7,763 nucleotides of DNA, taken from assembly GCA_026705105.1 (NCBI GenBank), contig JAPPBK010000315.1, forward strand, positions 1 through 7,763, in the 5' to 3' direction. This DNA comes from Chloroflexota bacterium. GTDB lineage: Bacteria > Chloroflexota > Dehalococcoidia > Bin125. How positions within the stretch are numbered: the first letter of the stretch is position 1; each line of letters begins with the position of its first letter. The notes beneath the pieces were generated by a model. It worked only from the letters and a program-made list of their open reading frames with translations. It did not search any database and was not told the DNA's origin. Below, in pieces: positions 1 through 6,307 of this stretch. Made by a program: the position numbers and the translations under genes.

Positions 1-1
1 C

Positions 2-235
2 AACAGCATCGGACGCACCGACCTGCCGGGCGGAGACTACGCGCAGGAGATGTCCTCGATCGTCGACAAGCTGCTGATGCTGCCCGACGACACGATCGTC
101 CTGCCGGGACACATGGATCAGACCACGCTCGGCGCTGAGCGTGTGCAGAACCCGTTCATCCTGCAGACCCTGCAGCAGCGCGGGCTGCAACCCGGAGAGC
201 GTCAAACGCCGGGCGGCCTGATCCTGCCGAACTGA
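2..235 (+). CDS. MBL-fold metallo-hydrolase (glyoxalase II-like), C-terminal part
   Basis: This is the last 77 codons of a gene that begins left of the window; the frame is open from base 2 to the TGA at 233-235. The fragment carries two hallmarks of the hydroxyacylglutathione-hydrolase-like branch of the metallo-beta-lactamase fold. The segment SIGRTDLPGG contains the Asp that bridges the two metal ions, and LPGHM contains the final metal-ligand His. The family usually has GHG here, so Met for the second Gly is a small deviation. A typical NPF segment and a short tail ending GLILPN follow. Such proteins are soluble cytoplasmic hydrolases of thioesters or related substrates. The exact substrate cannot be told, because the N-terminal HxHxDH motif lies outside the window. 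The next gene starts 24 bases downstream on the same strand, so the two are probably co-transcribed. Confidence 0.88.
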   Translation, partial: NSIGRTDLPGGDYAQEMSSIVDKLLMLPDDTIVLPGHMDQTTLGAERVQNPFILQTLQQRGLQPGERQTPGGLILPN

Positions 236-246
236 ATCCTACCGCT

Positions 247-253
247 GAAGGAG
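247..253 (+). promoter_or_regulatory. Ribosome binding site of the DinB-like gene
   Basis: GAAGGAG six bases before the ATG at 260. It is a near-perfect Shine-Dalgarno sequence within the 24-base gap after the MBL-fold gene, and it fixes the start. Confidence 0.75.
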
Positions 254-259
254 TGTCCC

Positions 260-715
260 ATGACCGACCGAGCAGCCACGCTGGGCGCGATGCACAATGC
301 GAAGACCGAGTTCGAATCCCGACTTGATCGAATCGACGAGGCGCACGGATCGTGGGAAGGCGCTGTGGGCGAGTGGTCGGTGACCCAGTTGCTCCAGCAC
401 ATGCACGGCTGGCTGACGGAGATGACTACTGCAGTCGAGCGCATGAACGCGGGCCAACGACCGACGCCCGACGGCGTCGACTATTCCGACCCGAACGACT
501 GGAACCCGGGTTTCGTGGCCGAGCGCGGAGAGCAGACCTACGAGCAGGCCCGCGCCGCCTTTGCCGACGCGCACGAGGCGTTCGTGGGCGCGGTCGGTCA
601 AGTCGACGCCGCGCGATTCGGTGAAGGCAAGACAATCAACCGGATGGTCGAGGGCGTAGTGACCCATCACTATGCCGAGCACGCCGAGGACATCGACTCC
701 TTCTTCGGTGGCTAG
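260..715 (+). CDS. DinB / ClbS-DfsB-like four-helix-bundle protein
   Basis: A 151-residue protein, the usual length for the DinB/YfiT/ClbS-DfsB superfamily of mostly helical, metal-binding cytoplasmic proteins. The sequence shows the expected helix 2 motif (WSVTQLLQHMHGW, His47 and His49) and the helix 4 motif HHYAEHAEDI (His137 and His141, an HxxxH pair). Together these could form the three-His metal site of the family. The start is well supported: GAAGGAG at 247-253 sits six bases before the ATG. Known relatives include thiol-dependent transferases, maleylpyruvate isomerase-like enzymes and the colibactin resistance protein ClbS, so the family name does not fix a reaction. It follows the MBL-fold hydrolase by 24 bases. 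Thiol-linked detoxification would fit both neighbours, but that is inference only. Confidence 0.8.
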   Translation: MTDRAATLGAMHNAKTEFESRLDRIDEAHGSWEGAVGEWSVTQLLQHMHGWLTEMTTAVERMNAGQRPTPDGVDYSDPNDWNPGFVAERGEQTYEQARAAFADAHEAFVGAVGQVDAARFGEGKTINRMVEGVVTHHYAEHAEDIDSFFGG

Positions 716-732
716 CAACAGCCCGACTAGCC
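710..732 (+). terminator. Weak candidate hairpin(s) after the DinB-like gene
   Basis: GGCTAG (710-715) and CTAGCC (727-732) form a perfect six-base inverted repeat around an 11-base loop, overlapping the stop codon. A second imperfect stem, CG-CCAG with CTGG-GG-CG, lies just downstream at about 743-763. Neither is followed by a T-run, so a terminator role is only a possibility. The 716-828 gap is the longest gene-free stretch in the left half and probably separates two transcription units. Confidence 0.25.
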
Positions 733-828
733 CGATCCGTAGCGCCAGAGCCATGCTGGGGCGATACTTGATTCAGTCGACACTGATCCCGTCACTTCCC
801 CGCGAGGGGCTGAAACAGAGAGTCAACC

Positions 829-1299
829 ATGAGCGATGACGAGAGTCTGATCACGCCGGCAATGGAAGCCGCTGTCGGCTCCGAAGGCGAGCCCCGCCAG
901 GCCACAATCGACAAGGAGTTGGTCCAGCGCCTGATGGTCGCGCTGGACGAGGACGACGAGGAGTTGATGGCCGCCGTCGAGTCGGGCGACAGCTCCTACC
1001 CGATTCCCACTTACGCGCTGCTGACGACCAGCACCGCGCAGCGCCAGCTCACAATTCCCGACGCGCCCGAGCGAGCCTTGATGGCTGCGGACGCCTGGGA
1101 GGTCAAGGCCGACATTCACCTCGGCGACACGATGACGATCGTCCCCCGGGTCGCCGACATCCAGGAGCGCATCGGCGGGCGCGTGGGACATTCGCTCTTC
1201 ATCCACCACGAGTGGGTCTACACCAACCAGGACGACGTCGAGGTCGCGCGAGTGCGCCGTACCGTGACGCACTTCCAGCAGCAGCACACCGGAGAGTAG
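829..1299 (+). CDS. FAS1-like / MaoC N-terminal dehydratase-domain protein (hotdog fold)
   Basis: A 156-residue protein. Its second half matches the N-terminal MaoC-like (FAS1 dehydratase region) hotdog domain. ALMAADAWEVKADIHLGDTM is the typical central strand segment with the conserved GDT turn, and IHHEWVYTNQDDVEVARVRR is the characteristic long strand hairpin with YTNQD. The acidic first half (runs of D and E around residues 44-51) reads like the substrate-helix region but lacks the catalytic GDxNPxH loop. In known enzymes this domain pairs with a catalytic MaoC subunit to hydrate enoyl-CoA or dehydrate 3-hydroxyacyl thioesters, and it normally lines the acyl tunnel. The start is supported by GAGAG at 818-822. 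The next hotdog gene begins seven bases after the stop, so a shared complex is likely. The substrate is unknown. Confidence 0.8.
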   Translation: MSDDESLITPAMEAAVGSEGEPRQATIDKELVQRLMVALDEDDEELMAAVESGDSSYPIPTYALLTTSTAQRQLTIPDAPERALMAADAWEVKADIHLGDTMTIVPRVADIQERIGGRVGHSLFIHHEWVYTNQDDVEVARVRRTVTHFQQQHTGE

Positions 1300-1306
1300 A
1301 CAGCCG

Positions 1307-1723
1307 ATGACACTCGATTACGACGCGCTGCACGAAGGCGTCGAACTTCCGACCGAACACCGCACGCCGACAACCGAGCAGGTCGTCGCGTTCTGCAACG
1401 CCACCGGCAACCAGGGGCCGCAGTTCCTCGACCCCGAGTTTGCCAAGGAGCGCATGGGCCTGCCCGGACCGATCATCCCCGGCAACATGAAGCAGGGCTT
1501 CCTCGACCAGTACCTGCGGCGCCACTTCGGCCGCCATCAGATCACGCGGCTGCAGCTCAACCATCGCCGTCCCGACGTGCACAACGTCGAGATGACGATC
1601 GGCGGCGAGGTGACCCGCACGTACGACGTCGACGGCCGCCGGATGGTTGACCTCGAGATTCACATCGACAATCCGCAGGGCGACCGCTCGGTGCGCGGCG
1701 CCGCCAGCATCGCCTACGACTAG
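1307..1723 (+). CDS. MaoC-like hotdog protein lacking the hydratase Asp/His
   Basis: A 138-residue single-hotdog protein. The fold is recognisable from TTEQVVAFCNATGN, FLDPEFAKERMGLPGPIIPG and TIGGEVTRTYDVDG, in MaoC order. Canonical R-specific hydratases carry GDxNPxH, with Asp and His catalytic. Here the aligned segment is GNQGPQF, so Asp is Asn35 and His is Phe40. The downstream HG of the usual IAHGM motif is PG. The fold is retained but the standard acid/base pair is gone. GGAGAG at 1291-1296, inside the end of the previous gene, serves as the ribosome binding site ten bases before the ATG. It lies seven bases after the FAS1-like gene and 14 bases before a paralogue, so the three are surely one operon. 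It may be a structural or acyl-binding subunit, or an enzyme with other chemistry. Confidence 0.82.
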   Translation: MTLDYDALHEGVELPTEHRTPTTEQVVAFCNATGNQGPQFLDPEFAKERMGLPGPIIPGNMKQGFLDQYLRRHFGRHQITRLQLNHRRPDVHNVEMTIGGEVTRTYDVDGRRMVDLEIHIDNPQGDRSVRGAASIAYD

Positions 1724-1737
1724 CGCAGGACTCCTCG

Positions 1738-2169
1738 GTGCCGCTACCGCGCCTGATCGATCTCGGCGAACTGCGCGAGGGCGCGCCGCTGCCCGAACGC
1801 GTGCTCGCGCCCGACATCATGGATGTCGCCCGCTTCATCGGCGGCGCCGGCTTCGCCATTCCGATCTTCCTCGATCCGAACGCCGCCCGCGACACGGGTC
1901 TGGAAGGACCGGTGATTCCGGCCGAGTACAAGTCGGCCTTCCTGCTCGCCTACCTGCGCCAACTGGCGCGGCCCAAGGGCCGCATTCTGCGCTTGCAGTC
2001 CGGATTCCGCCGTCCCGATTACCACGGCAACCGCTTCACGATCGGCGGACAGGTGACGCGCGTCGACGACGTTGAGGGCGGCCGTGAGGTGAACCTCGAA
2101 CTCTGGCTCGAACAGGCGTCGGGTGAGCGCAGCGTTCGCTCCTCGGCGGTCATCCTGCTGCCCCACTGA
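1738..2169 (+). CDS. Second MaoC-like hotdog protein, paralogue of the preceding gene
   Basis: A 143-residue protein that aligns along its length with the preceding MaoC-like protein. Shared blocks are FLDP, GP(I/V)IP, LRLQ/TRLQ, RRPD, TIGG(E/Q)VTR and (D/E)RSVR. It therefore looks like an old tandem duplicate. The hydratase motif is even more degenerate: GFAIPIF replaces GDxNPxH, giving Phe39 and Phe44 at the Asp and His positions. The start is GTG, chosen because AGGA at 1727-1730 lies seven bases upstream and the N-terminus then lines up with the paralogue; the next in-frame ATG would cut into the fold. It ends 24 bases from the convergent tldE gene. The function is unknown. A non-catalytic subunit of a three-part hotdog complex is the simplest reading. 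Confidence 0.82.
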   Translation: MPLPRLIDLGELREGAPLPERVLAPDIMDVARFIGGAGFAIPIFLDPNAARDTGLEGPVIPAEYKSAFLLAYLRQLARPKGRILRLQSGFRRPDYHGNRFTIGGQVTRVDDVEGGREVNLELWLEQASGERSVRSSAVILLPH

Positions 2170-2193
2170 CCCACTGTTCCACCGTCGGTGGGC
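2170..2193. terminator. Short convergent gap with a small hairpin
   Basis: The 24 bases between the convergent stops of the second MaoC-like gene and tldE contain CCACC-GTC-GGTGG (2179-2191), with an alternative outer pairing CCCAC/GTGGG (2170-2174 with 2188-2192). There is no T-run on either strand. It is placed where a shared terminator would be, but the structural support is modest. Confidence 0.35.
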
Positions 2194-3561
2194 TCACGCG
2201 CCGCTGACGGTCATCCGCGACATACGCAGCGTTGGCGCAGACGTGGCTCCGAACCACTGCGCGTCGCTACCGACCGCATCGATCCGCCCGAGCATCTCCA
2301 GCAGATTGCCCGAGACGTTGATTTCCTGCACCGGTTCGGCGAGTTCGCCGTTGCGGATCCAGATGCCTGCCGCGCCGCGCGAGAAGTCGCCGGTCGTGTA
2401 GTTGACGCCGAAACCCATCAGCGTGGTCAAGTAGAGACCGTCCTCAATGTCGGCGATGATCCGCTCGGGCGAGGTCTCGCCCGCTTCGATGCTGAGGTTG
2501 CCGCTGCCGATCTGCGGCAATCCGCCGACGCTGCGCCAGGCTGAACCGGTGCTCGCCGCGTCGAGCCGGCGCGCGTTGTAGGAGTCGAACAGGAAACCCT
2601 GGAACACGCCGGATTCAATCAACGCGTTGCGCCTCGTGACCACGCCCTCGCCGTCGAACGGACGTGAGCCGAGCCGTCCGCTCAGCCTGCCGTCGTCCAC
2701 GATTGTCAGCAGCGGCGAGGCAATCTCCTCTTGCTCACGCTCGGCGAGGAAGGTCGCGCGCCGGTACAGCGCCTCGCCGCTGGCCGCGCCGGAGACGATG
2801 CCCGCCAGTCCGGCCGCCATGCGCGGTTCCCAGACGACCGGGACCTCGCAGGTCGTCGCCTTGGCCGCGCCGAGTTGGCGCAGCGCCCGCGCTGCCGCCT
2901 CGCGGCCGACGTCGGCCGCGTCATCGAGCCGGTGCAGCGACCGCTCCGATGTTGACCAGCCGGCGTTCCGCATCTGGCCGTCGTCTTCTTGCGCCATCAC
3001 CTCGACCCACATCGAAGCGGATGTGTCGGCGTAGGTCCCGGAGAACCCGTTGGTGTCGACCAGCGCAAAACTGCTCACGCTGGTGCTGAACGTCGCGCCA
3101 CCGCTGTTGCTGATTCGCGCGTCGGCGTCCAGCGCCGACTGCTCGCAAGCCAAAGCCTGTCCCAGGCGGTGATCGCCGTCGAGCTCGGGGATCTGCTCGT
3201 CAAACAGCGCGAGCTGCGGTTCGCTTCGCGCCTGCATCCCTGGATCGGCGAGACCGGCGAATGGATCGTGCTCGGATATCTGGGCCAACTCCATCGCCGT
3301 GCGCACCGCTTCGTCGAGCGCGGCGTCGCTGACGTCGCTGGTCGAGACCGTCGCCTGTCGGCCGCCGAGGATCACGCGCAGACCGACCGAGCGCGCGGTC
3401 GATTCCGAGACCTTCTCCAGCTTCTGCAAGCGCACGGTGGTCGACGCGTTGGTCGAGGTGACGGCAACCGCGTCGGCCTGCTCGGCGCCCGCTGCCTCGG
3501 CCATCGCCAGTATGCGGGCGGCGAGTTCCAGCGGCTCCGTCGAGAATGTCGTGGCGGCCAT
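2194..3561 (-). CDS. tldE: TldE/PmbA, non-metal-binding subunit of the TldD/TldE metalloprotease
   Basis: A 455-residue protein, close to the roughly 450 residues of E. coli PmbA. It shows the family layout. The N-terminal half has the VGLRVILGGRQATVSTSD segment. The C-terminal half has PVVWEPRMAAGLAGIVSG where TldD carries its HExxxH helix; as expected for TldE there is no metal motif. Conserved segments follow near the C-terminus, including LMGFGVNYTTGDFSRGAAG and INVSGNLLEML. In E. coli the TldD/TldE heterodimer degrades unfolded peptides threaded into its cavity, removes the microcin B17 leader and degrades CcdA. The ATG overlaps the tldD stop by one base (TAATG), and no clear separate Shine-Dalgarno is present, which suggests translational coupling and equal dosage. 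It acts in the cytoplasm. Confidence 0.93.
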   Translation of the reverse strand: MAATTFSTEPLELAARILAMAEAAGAEQADAVAVTSTNASTTVRLQKLEKVSESTARSVGLRVILGGRQATVSTSDVSDAALDEAVRTAMELAQISEHDPFAGLADPGMQARSEPQLALFDEQIPELDGDHRLGQALACEQSALDADARISNSGGATFSTSVSSFALVDTNGFSGTYADTSASMWVEVMAQEDDGQMRNAGWSTSERSLHRLDDAADVGREAAARALRQLGAAKATTCEVPVVWEPRMAAGLAGIVSGAASGEALYRRATFLAEREQEEIASPLLTIVDDGRLSGRLGSRPFDGEGVVTRRNALIESGVFQGFLFDSYNARRLDAASTGSAWRSVGGLPQIGSGNLSIEAGETSPERIIADIEDGLYLTTLMGFGVNYTTGDFSRGAAGIWIRNGELAEPVQEINVSGNLLEMLGRIDAVGSDAQWFGATSAPTLRMSRMTVSGA

Positions 3562-5027
3562 TACGCGGACATCCCCGCGCCGGAGCGCATCTGCGTCCCG
3601 CCGACCGTGATCCCCGAGACCAGCACCGTCGGAATGCCGACCCCCACCGGCACCGACTGCCCCGACTTACCGCAGGTCCAGCGACCGTCGGACATTTCCA
3701 GGTCGTGACCGACGCCGGTGACCTTGGATAGCACATCGGGGCCGTTGCCGATCAGGTTGACGTCGCGAATCGGCGCGGTGATCTGGCCGTTTTCAATCAG
3801 GTAGCCCTCGGTGACCGAGAAGACGAAGTCGCCGTTTGTGATGTTGACCTGTCCGCCGCTGAACGCCTTACAGAAGATGCCGTAGTCAACGCGGCGGACC
3901 AGATCCTCCGGGTCATCCTGTCCGGCCGTCATGTATGTGTTCGTCATCCGCGGCATCGGCGCATGGCGGAACGACTGGCGTCGCCCGTTGCCCGACGGGG
4001 CAACGCTGTAGTGGTCCGACGAAATCCGATCCTGCATGTAGGCGGCCAGCTGGCCGTTCTCGATCAGCAGGTTGCGTCCGGCGAGCTCGCCCTCGTCGTC
4101 GACGTTGACCGAGCCACGCGAACGGTCGAGCGTGGCGTCGTCGATCACCGTGACCAGCCCTGACGCAACCGGCTGGCCGATCCGGTCGGAGTAGTTGGAC
4201 GTGCCCTTGCGGTTGAAGTCGGCCTCGAGTCCGTGCCCGACCGCCTCGTGCAGCAGAATGCCGGAGTCGCCGGCGGCGAGCACGACCGGGAAGGTGCCGG
4301 CGGGCGCTTCCCGCGCTTCTTGTTGCAGCACCGCCTGACGCGCCGCCTCTTCGGCCAGCGACTCGGGCGAGTGATCGTTGAAGTAGGCCATGCCCATGCG
4401 TCCCCCGCCGCCCCAGCGCGCGTTGCGGCGTTCCCCGTCCAGTTCGGAGAGACACGACACGTTGAAACGCAGCAGCGGCTGGTAGTCGGCAACCATCCGT
4501 CCGTCGCTGCGGACGATCAGCACGCGTTTCTCCTCATCGACCATCGACGCGTCTACGCGGGCGATGCTGGAGTGCCAGGCGCGTGCCGCTTCGTCGGCCC
4601 GGCGCAGCAACTCGACCTTGTTGGCGAGCGGCGTCGACGTGCTGGGCGAAGCAATCGCGTAGCGGTCGACGGAATAGGACTCTGCCGTCACATCGACCGC
4701 ATCGGCGTCCTGCGACCCGTGCGCAATCTGCGCAGCGGTCTCGGCTGCGCGGCGCATCGCGTCGAGCGACAGATCCTCGGTGTAGGCATAGCCGATGGCG
4801 TCGCCTTCGACCACGCGGATGCCGACCCCCTGCGAAAGCGACGCCTGGGTCGACTTGACCTGTTGATCCTCGAAACTGAGCGACCCGGATCGCTTGTGCT
4901 CGAAGTACAGCTCGGCGAACGAACCGCCGCGGCCGAGCGCGGATGCCAGGACCGACTCGGCGGCGGCTTCATCAACGCCGAGTTGGCTGGAGTAGAAGCC
5001 GATCACGTCGGCTGGGGTATCGCTCAT
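3561..5027 (-). CDS. tldD: TldD, catalytic zinc subunit of the TldD/TldE metalloprotease
   Basis: A 488-residue protein (E. coli TldD is about 481). The metal-binding motif HEAVGHGLEAD gives His260, Glu261 and His265 of HExxxH. The conserved Cys452 in CGKSGQSVPVG is in the right place for the third zinc ligand. Other family segments are QGVGIRVVEGDAIGYAYT, RKGTSNYSDRIG, GQVNITNGDFVFSVTEGYL and IRDVNLIGNGPDVL. All catalytic residues are present, so an active protease is expected. The start has a good ribosome binding site: AGAGGA at 5034-5039 on the minus strand, six bases before the ATG. The CaiB/BaiF gene ends 30 bases upstream, and tldE overlaps the stop by one base, which implies a three-gene transcript. 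No precursor peptide or RiPP enzyme is seen nearby, so a housekeeping peptide-turnover role is the default. Confidence 0.95.
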   Translation of the reverse strand: MSDTPADVIGFYSSQLGVDEAAAESVLASALGRGGSFAELYFEHKRSGSLSFEDQQVKSTQASLSQGVGIRVVEGDAIGYAYTEDLSLDAMRRAAETAAQIAHGSQDADAVDVTAESYSVDRYAIASPSTSTPLANKVELLRRADEAARAWHSSIARVDASMVDEEKRVLIVRSDGRMVADYQPLLRFNVSCLSELDGERRNARWGGGGRMGMAYFNDHSPESLAEEAARQAVLQQEAREAPAGTFPVVLAAGDSGILLHEAVGHGLEADFNRKGTSNYSDRIGQPVASGLVTVIDDATLDRSRGSVNVDDEGELAGRNLLIENGQLAAYMQDRISSDHYSVAPSGNGRRQSFRHAPMPRMTNTYMTAGQDDPEDLVRRVDYGIFCKAFSGGQVNITNGDFVFSVTEGYLIENGQITAPIRDVNLIGNGPDVLSKVTGVGHDLEMSDGRWTCGKSGQSVPVGVGIPTVLVSGITVGGTQMRSGAGMSA

Positions 5028-5057
5028 CTGGAATCCTCTCTTCGGGATTCGCCGCCG

Positions 5058-6242
5058 TTAGTCGGGCAGCGCGCCGCCCGCGCGGAGCGCGGCGATCTCG
5101 TCCACGCTATAGCCGCACTCCGACAGAATCGAGTCGGCGTCGGCGTTCAACTCGGGCGCCCGACCCTGCACCGCGCCGGGAGTCTCCGAGAACGTCCAGG
5201 GCAGGCCCGTTACACGGCGAGTGCCGTAGCGAGGGTCGGGAATCTCGGTCAGGTAGCCGTTGGCCCAGACTTGTTCGGACGCCTCCACATCGGCGTAGCT
5301 GTTGACCGGCGCCGAAGGGATGTCCGCCGCGCGCAGCCGTCGGAGCCACTCGTCCCGATCTGCGGAAGCGAAGCAATCTTCGAGCAGTGCCTCGAGCTCG
5401 GCGCTGTGCCGCAGCCGCGCAGGCGCGGTGGAGAAGCGCTCGTCCCGCTCCCATTCGGGATGCCTCACTAGCTCGCAGAGCGCTTGCCAGTTCTTCGCGT
5501 CCACGACGCCAATCACCAGCCAGCGGCCATCCGCCGCCTGGTAGAACGTGAACGTCGGCATTCGCCGCCGGCGCATGTGCGGCTGCTGGCCGTCCTGGAG
5601 GAATCCGGTGATGTAGACCGACTGCAGCGCAATCTGCGAGCCCAGCAGCGACACGTCCACATGCTGTCCGTGACCCGAGTCCTTGGCTGCAATCAGACCG
5701 GCGAGCATCGCGATGCAGGCCTGCATCGCGCCGACCTGATCGGCGAACCCGCCCGGCAGTGTGCGCGGCTCCGCGTCGTCGCCCAGCGCCTGCAGCGACA
5801 TCACCCCGCCGGTCGCCTGGCCAATCACGTCATAGCCGGGCTCGCCAACCTGGGGTCCTTGCGATCCGAAGGCCGAGGCGGAGACCATCACGATGCGCGG
5901 ATTACGCGCGCTCAGCGTCTCGTAGCCAATGCCCAGCCGGTCCATGACGCCTGGACGGTAGTTCTCGATTACCCCGTCGCAATGCTCAGCCATCGTCAAC
6001 ACTGCGTTGACGGCGGAGGCTTCCCTGAGATTCAAGACGATTGACCGTTTGCCCCTGCTGTGGGCCTCGAAGTAGCGGGAGAATCCGTCAGTGGAGAGAT
6101 CGGAGCCTCGGCCCGGATCGCCGCCGGGGGGCTCCACTTTCCAGATTTCCGCGCCCAGGTCGGAAAGCTGCACCGTCGCAAACGGACCCTGCTGGTAACG
6201 CGTGAAGTCGAGGATTCGATATCCGTGCAGCGGTCCCGCCAT
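5058..6242 (-). CDS. CaiB/BaiF family (class III) CoA-transferase
   Basis: A 394-residue protein, typical for the family. The N-terminal Rossmann-like segment is recognisable (GYRILDFTRYQQGPFAT, LGAEIWKVEPPGGDPGR, and RGKRSIVLNL as the CoA-binding strand). VIENYRPGVMDRLGIGYETL and IVMVSASAFGSQGP follow in family order. The expected catalytic Asp, which forms the acyl-enzyme anhydride, is Asp168 in LPGGFADQVGAM, matching Asp169 of formyl-CoA transferase. Such enzymes move CoA between carboxylic acids. The acid used here cannot be told, because the family is highly paralogous in several lineages. A weak ribosome binding site (AAGG) lies five bases before the ATG. It is first in the tldD-tldE operon and divergent from the small-protein gene at 6308. 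The hotdog genes downstream also suggest acyl-CoA chemistry, but they are transcribed convergently. Confidence 0.9.
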   Translation of the reverse strand: MAGPLHGYRILDFTRYQQGPFATVQLSDLGAEIWKVEPPGGDPGRGSDLSTDGFSRYFEAHSRGKRSIVLNLREASAVNAVLTMAEHCDGVIENYRPGVMDRLGIGYETLSARNPRIVMVSASAFGSQGPQVGEPGYDVIGQATGGVMSLQALGDDAEPRTLPGGFADQVGAMQACIAMLAGLIAAKDSGHGQHVDVSLLGSQIALQSVYITGFLQDGQQPHMRRRRMPTFTFYQAADGRWLVIGVVDAKNWQALCELVRHPEWERDERFSTAPARLRHSAELEALLEDCFASADRDEWLRRLRAADIPSAPVNSYADVEASEQVWANGYLTEIPDPRYGTRRVTGLPWTFSETPGAVQGRAPELNADADSILSECGYSVDEIAALRAGGALPD

Positions 6243-6307
6243 GTCGGCCTTGCCCAGCGCTCGTACCCAACGTCGTGTGTCGCTGGTGGGCAGGATACCG
6301 TTGCCCC
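6243..6307. promoter_or_regulatory. Divergent intergenic region with an imperfect inverted repeat
   Basis: These 65 bases separate the CoA-transferase start (minus) from the small-protein start (plus), so both promoters must lie here or partly inside the genes. TGCCCAGCG (6251-6259) is inverted at 6281-6292 as CGCTG-GTG-GGCA, that is nine paired bases with a three-base bulge. A GGATAC hexamer at 6293-6298 is a possible -10 for the plus-strand gene. No convincing -35 is visible. An operator role is a guess. Confidence 0.3.

Noticed and set aside
239..754. 171-codon minus-strand open frame over the DinB-like gene
   Set aside because: The plus-strand gene has a strong ribosome binding site and the family His pattern; the antisense frame has neither.
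768..796. Possible promoter TTGATT with a -10 about 17 bases downstream, before the FAS1-like gene
   Set aside because: The -10 position reads GTCACT, a poor match. A promoter is expected in this gap, but I cannot point to one.
798..828. CCCCGCGAGGGG followed by CTGAAAC before the FAS1-like gene, as a possible riboswitch fragment
   Set aside because: It is only a four-base-pair stem with no further conserved aptamer elements in the 113-base gap.
823..1287. 154-codon minus-strand open frame over the FAS1-like gene
   Set aside because: Shadow frame; the plus-strand protein matches the hotdog family and fits the operon.
2989..3708. 239-codon plus-strand open frame antisense to tldE and the end of tldD
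   Set aside because: It covers the recognised TldE and TldD sequences in antisense and spans their junction. No recognisable domain is seen.
2194..5027. TldD/TldE as part of a RiPP (microcin-like) cluster
   Set aside because: No precursor-like small ORF, cyclodehydratase, radical SAM enzyme or RiPP transporter is visible within the window. The 84-residue protein at 6308 has no leader/core character.
4233..5471. 412-codon plus-strand open frame antisense to tldD and the CoA-transferase gene
   Set aside because: It crosses from one well-supported gene into another on the opposite strand, has no family-like motifs and is rich in Arg, Val and Gly as GC-rich shadow frames are. TldD and CaiB/BaiF motifs establish the real coding strand.
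5484..6044. 186-codon plus-strand open frame inside the CoA-transferase gene
   Set aside because: Antisense to conserved CaiB/BaiF segments, including the catalytic Asp region. No ribosome binding site or recognisable motif.
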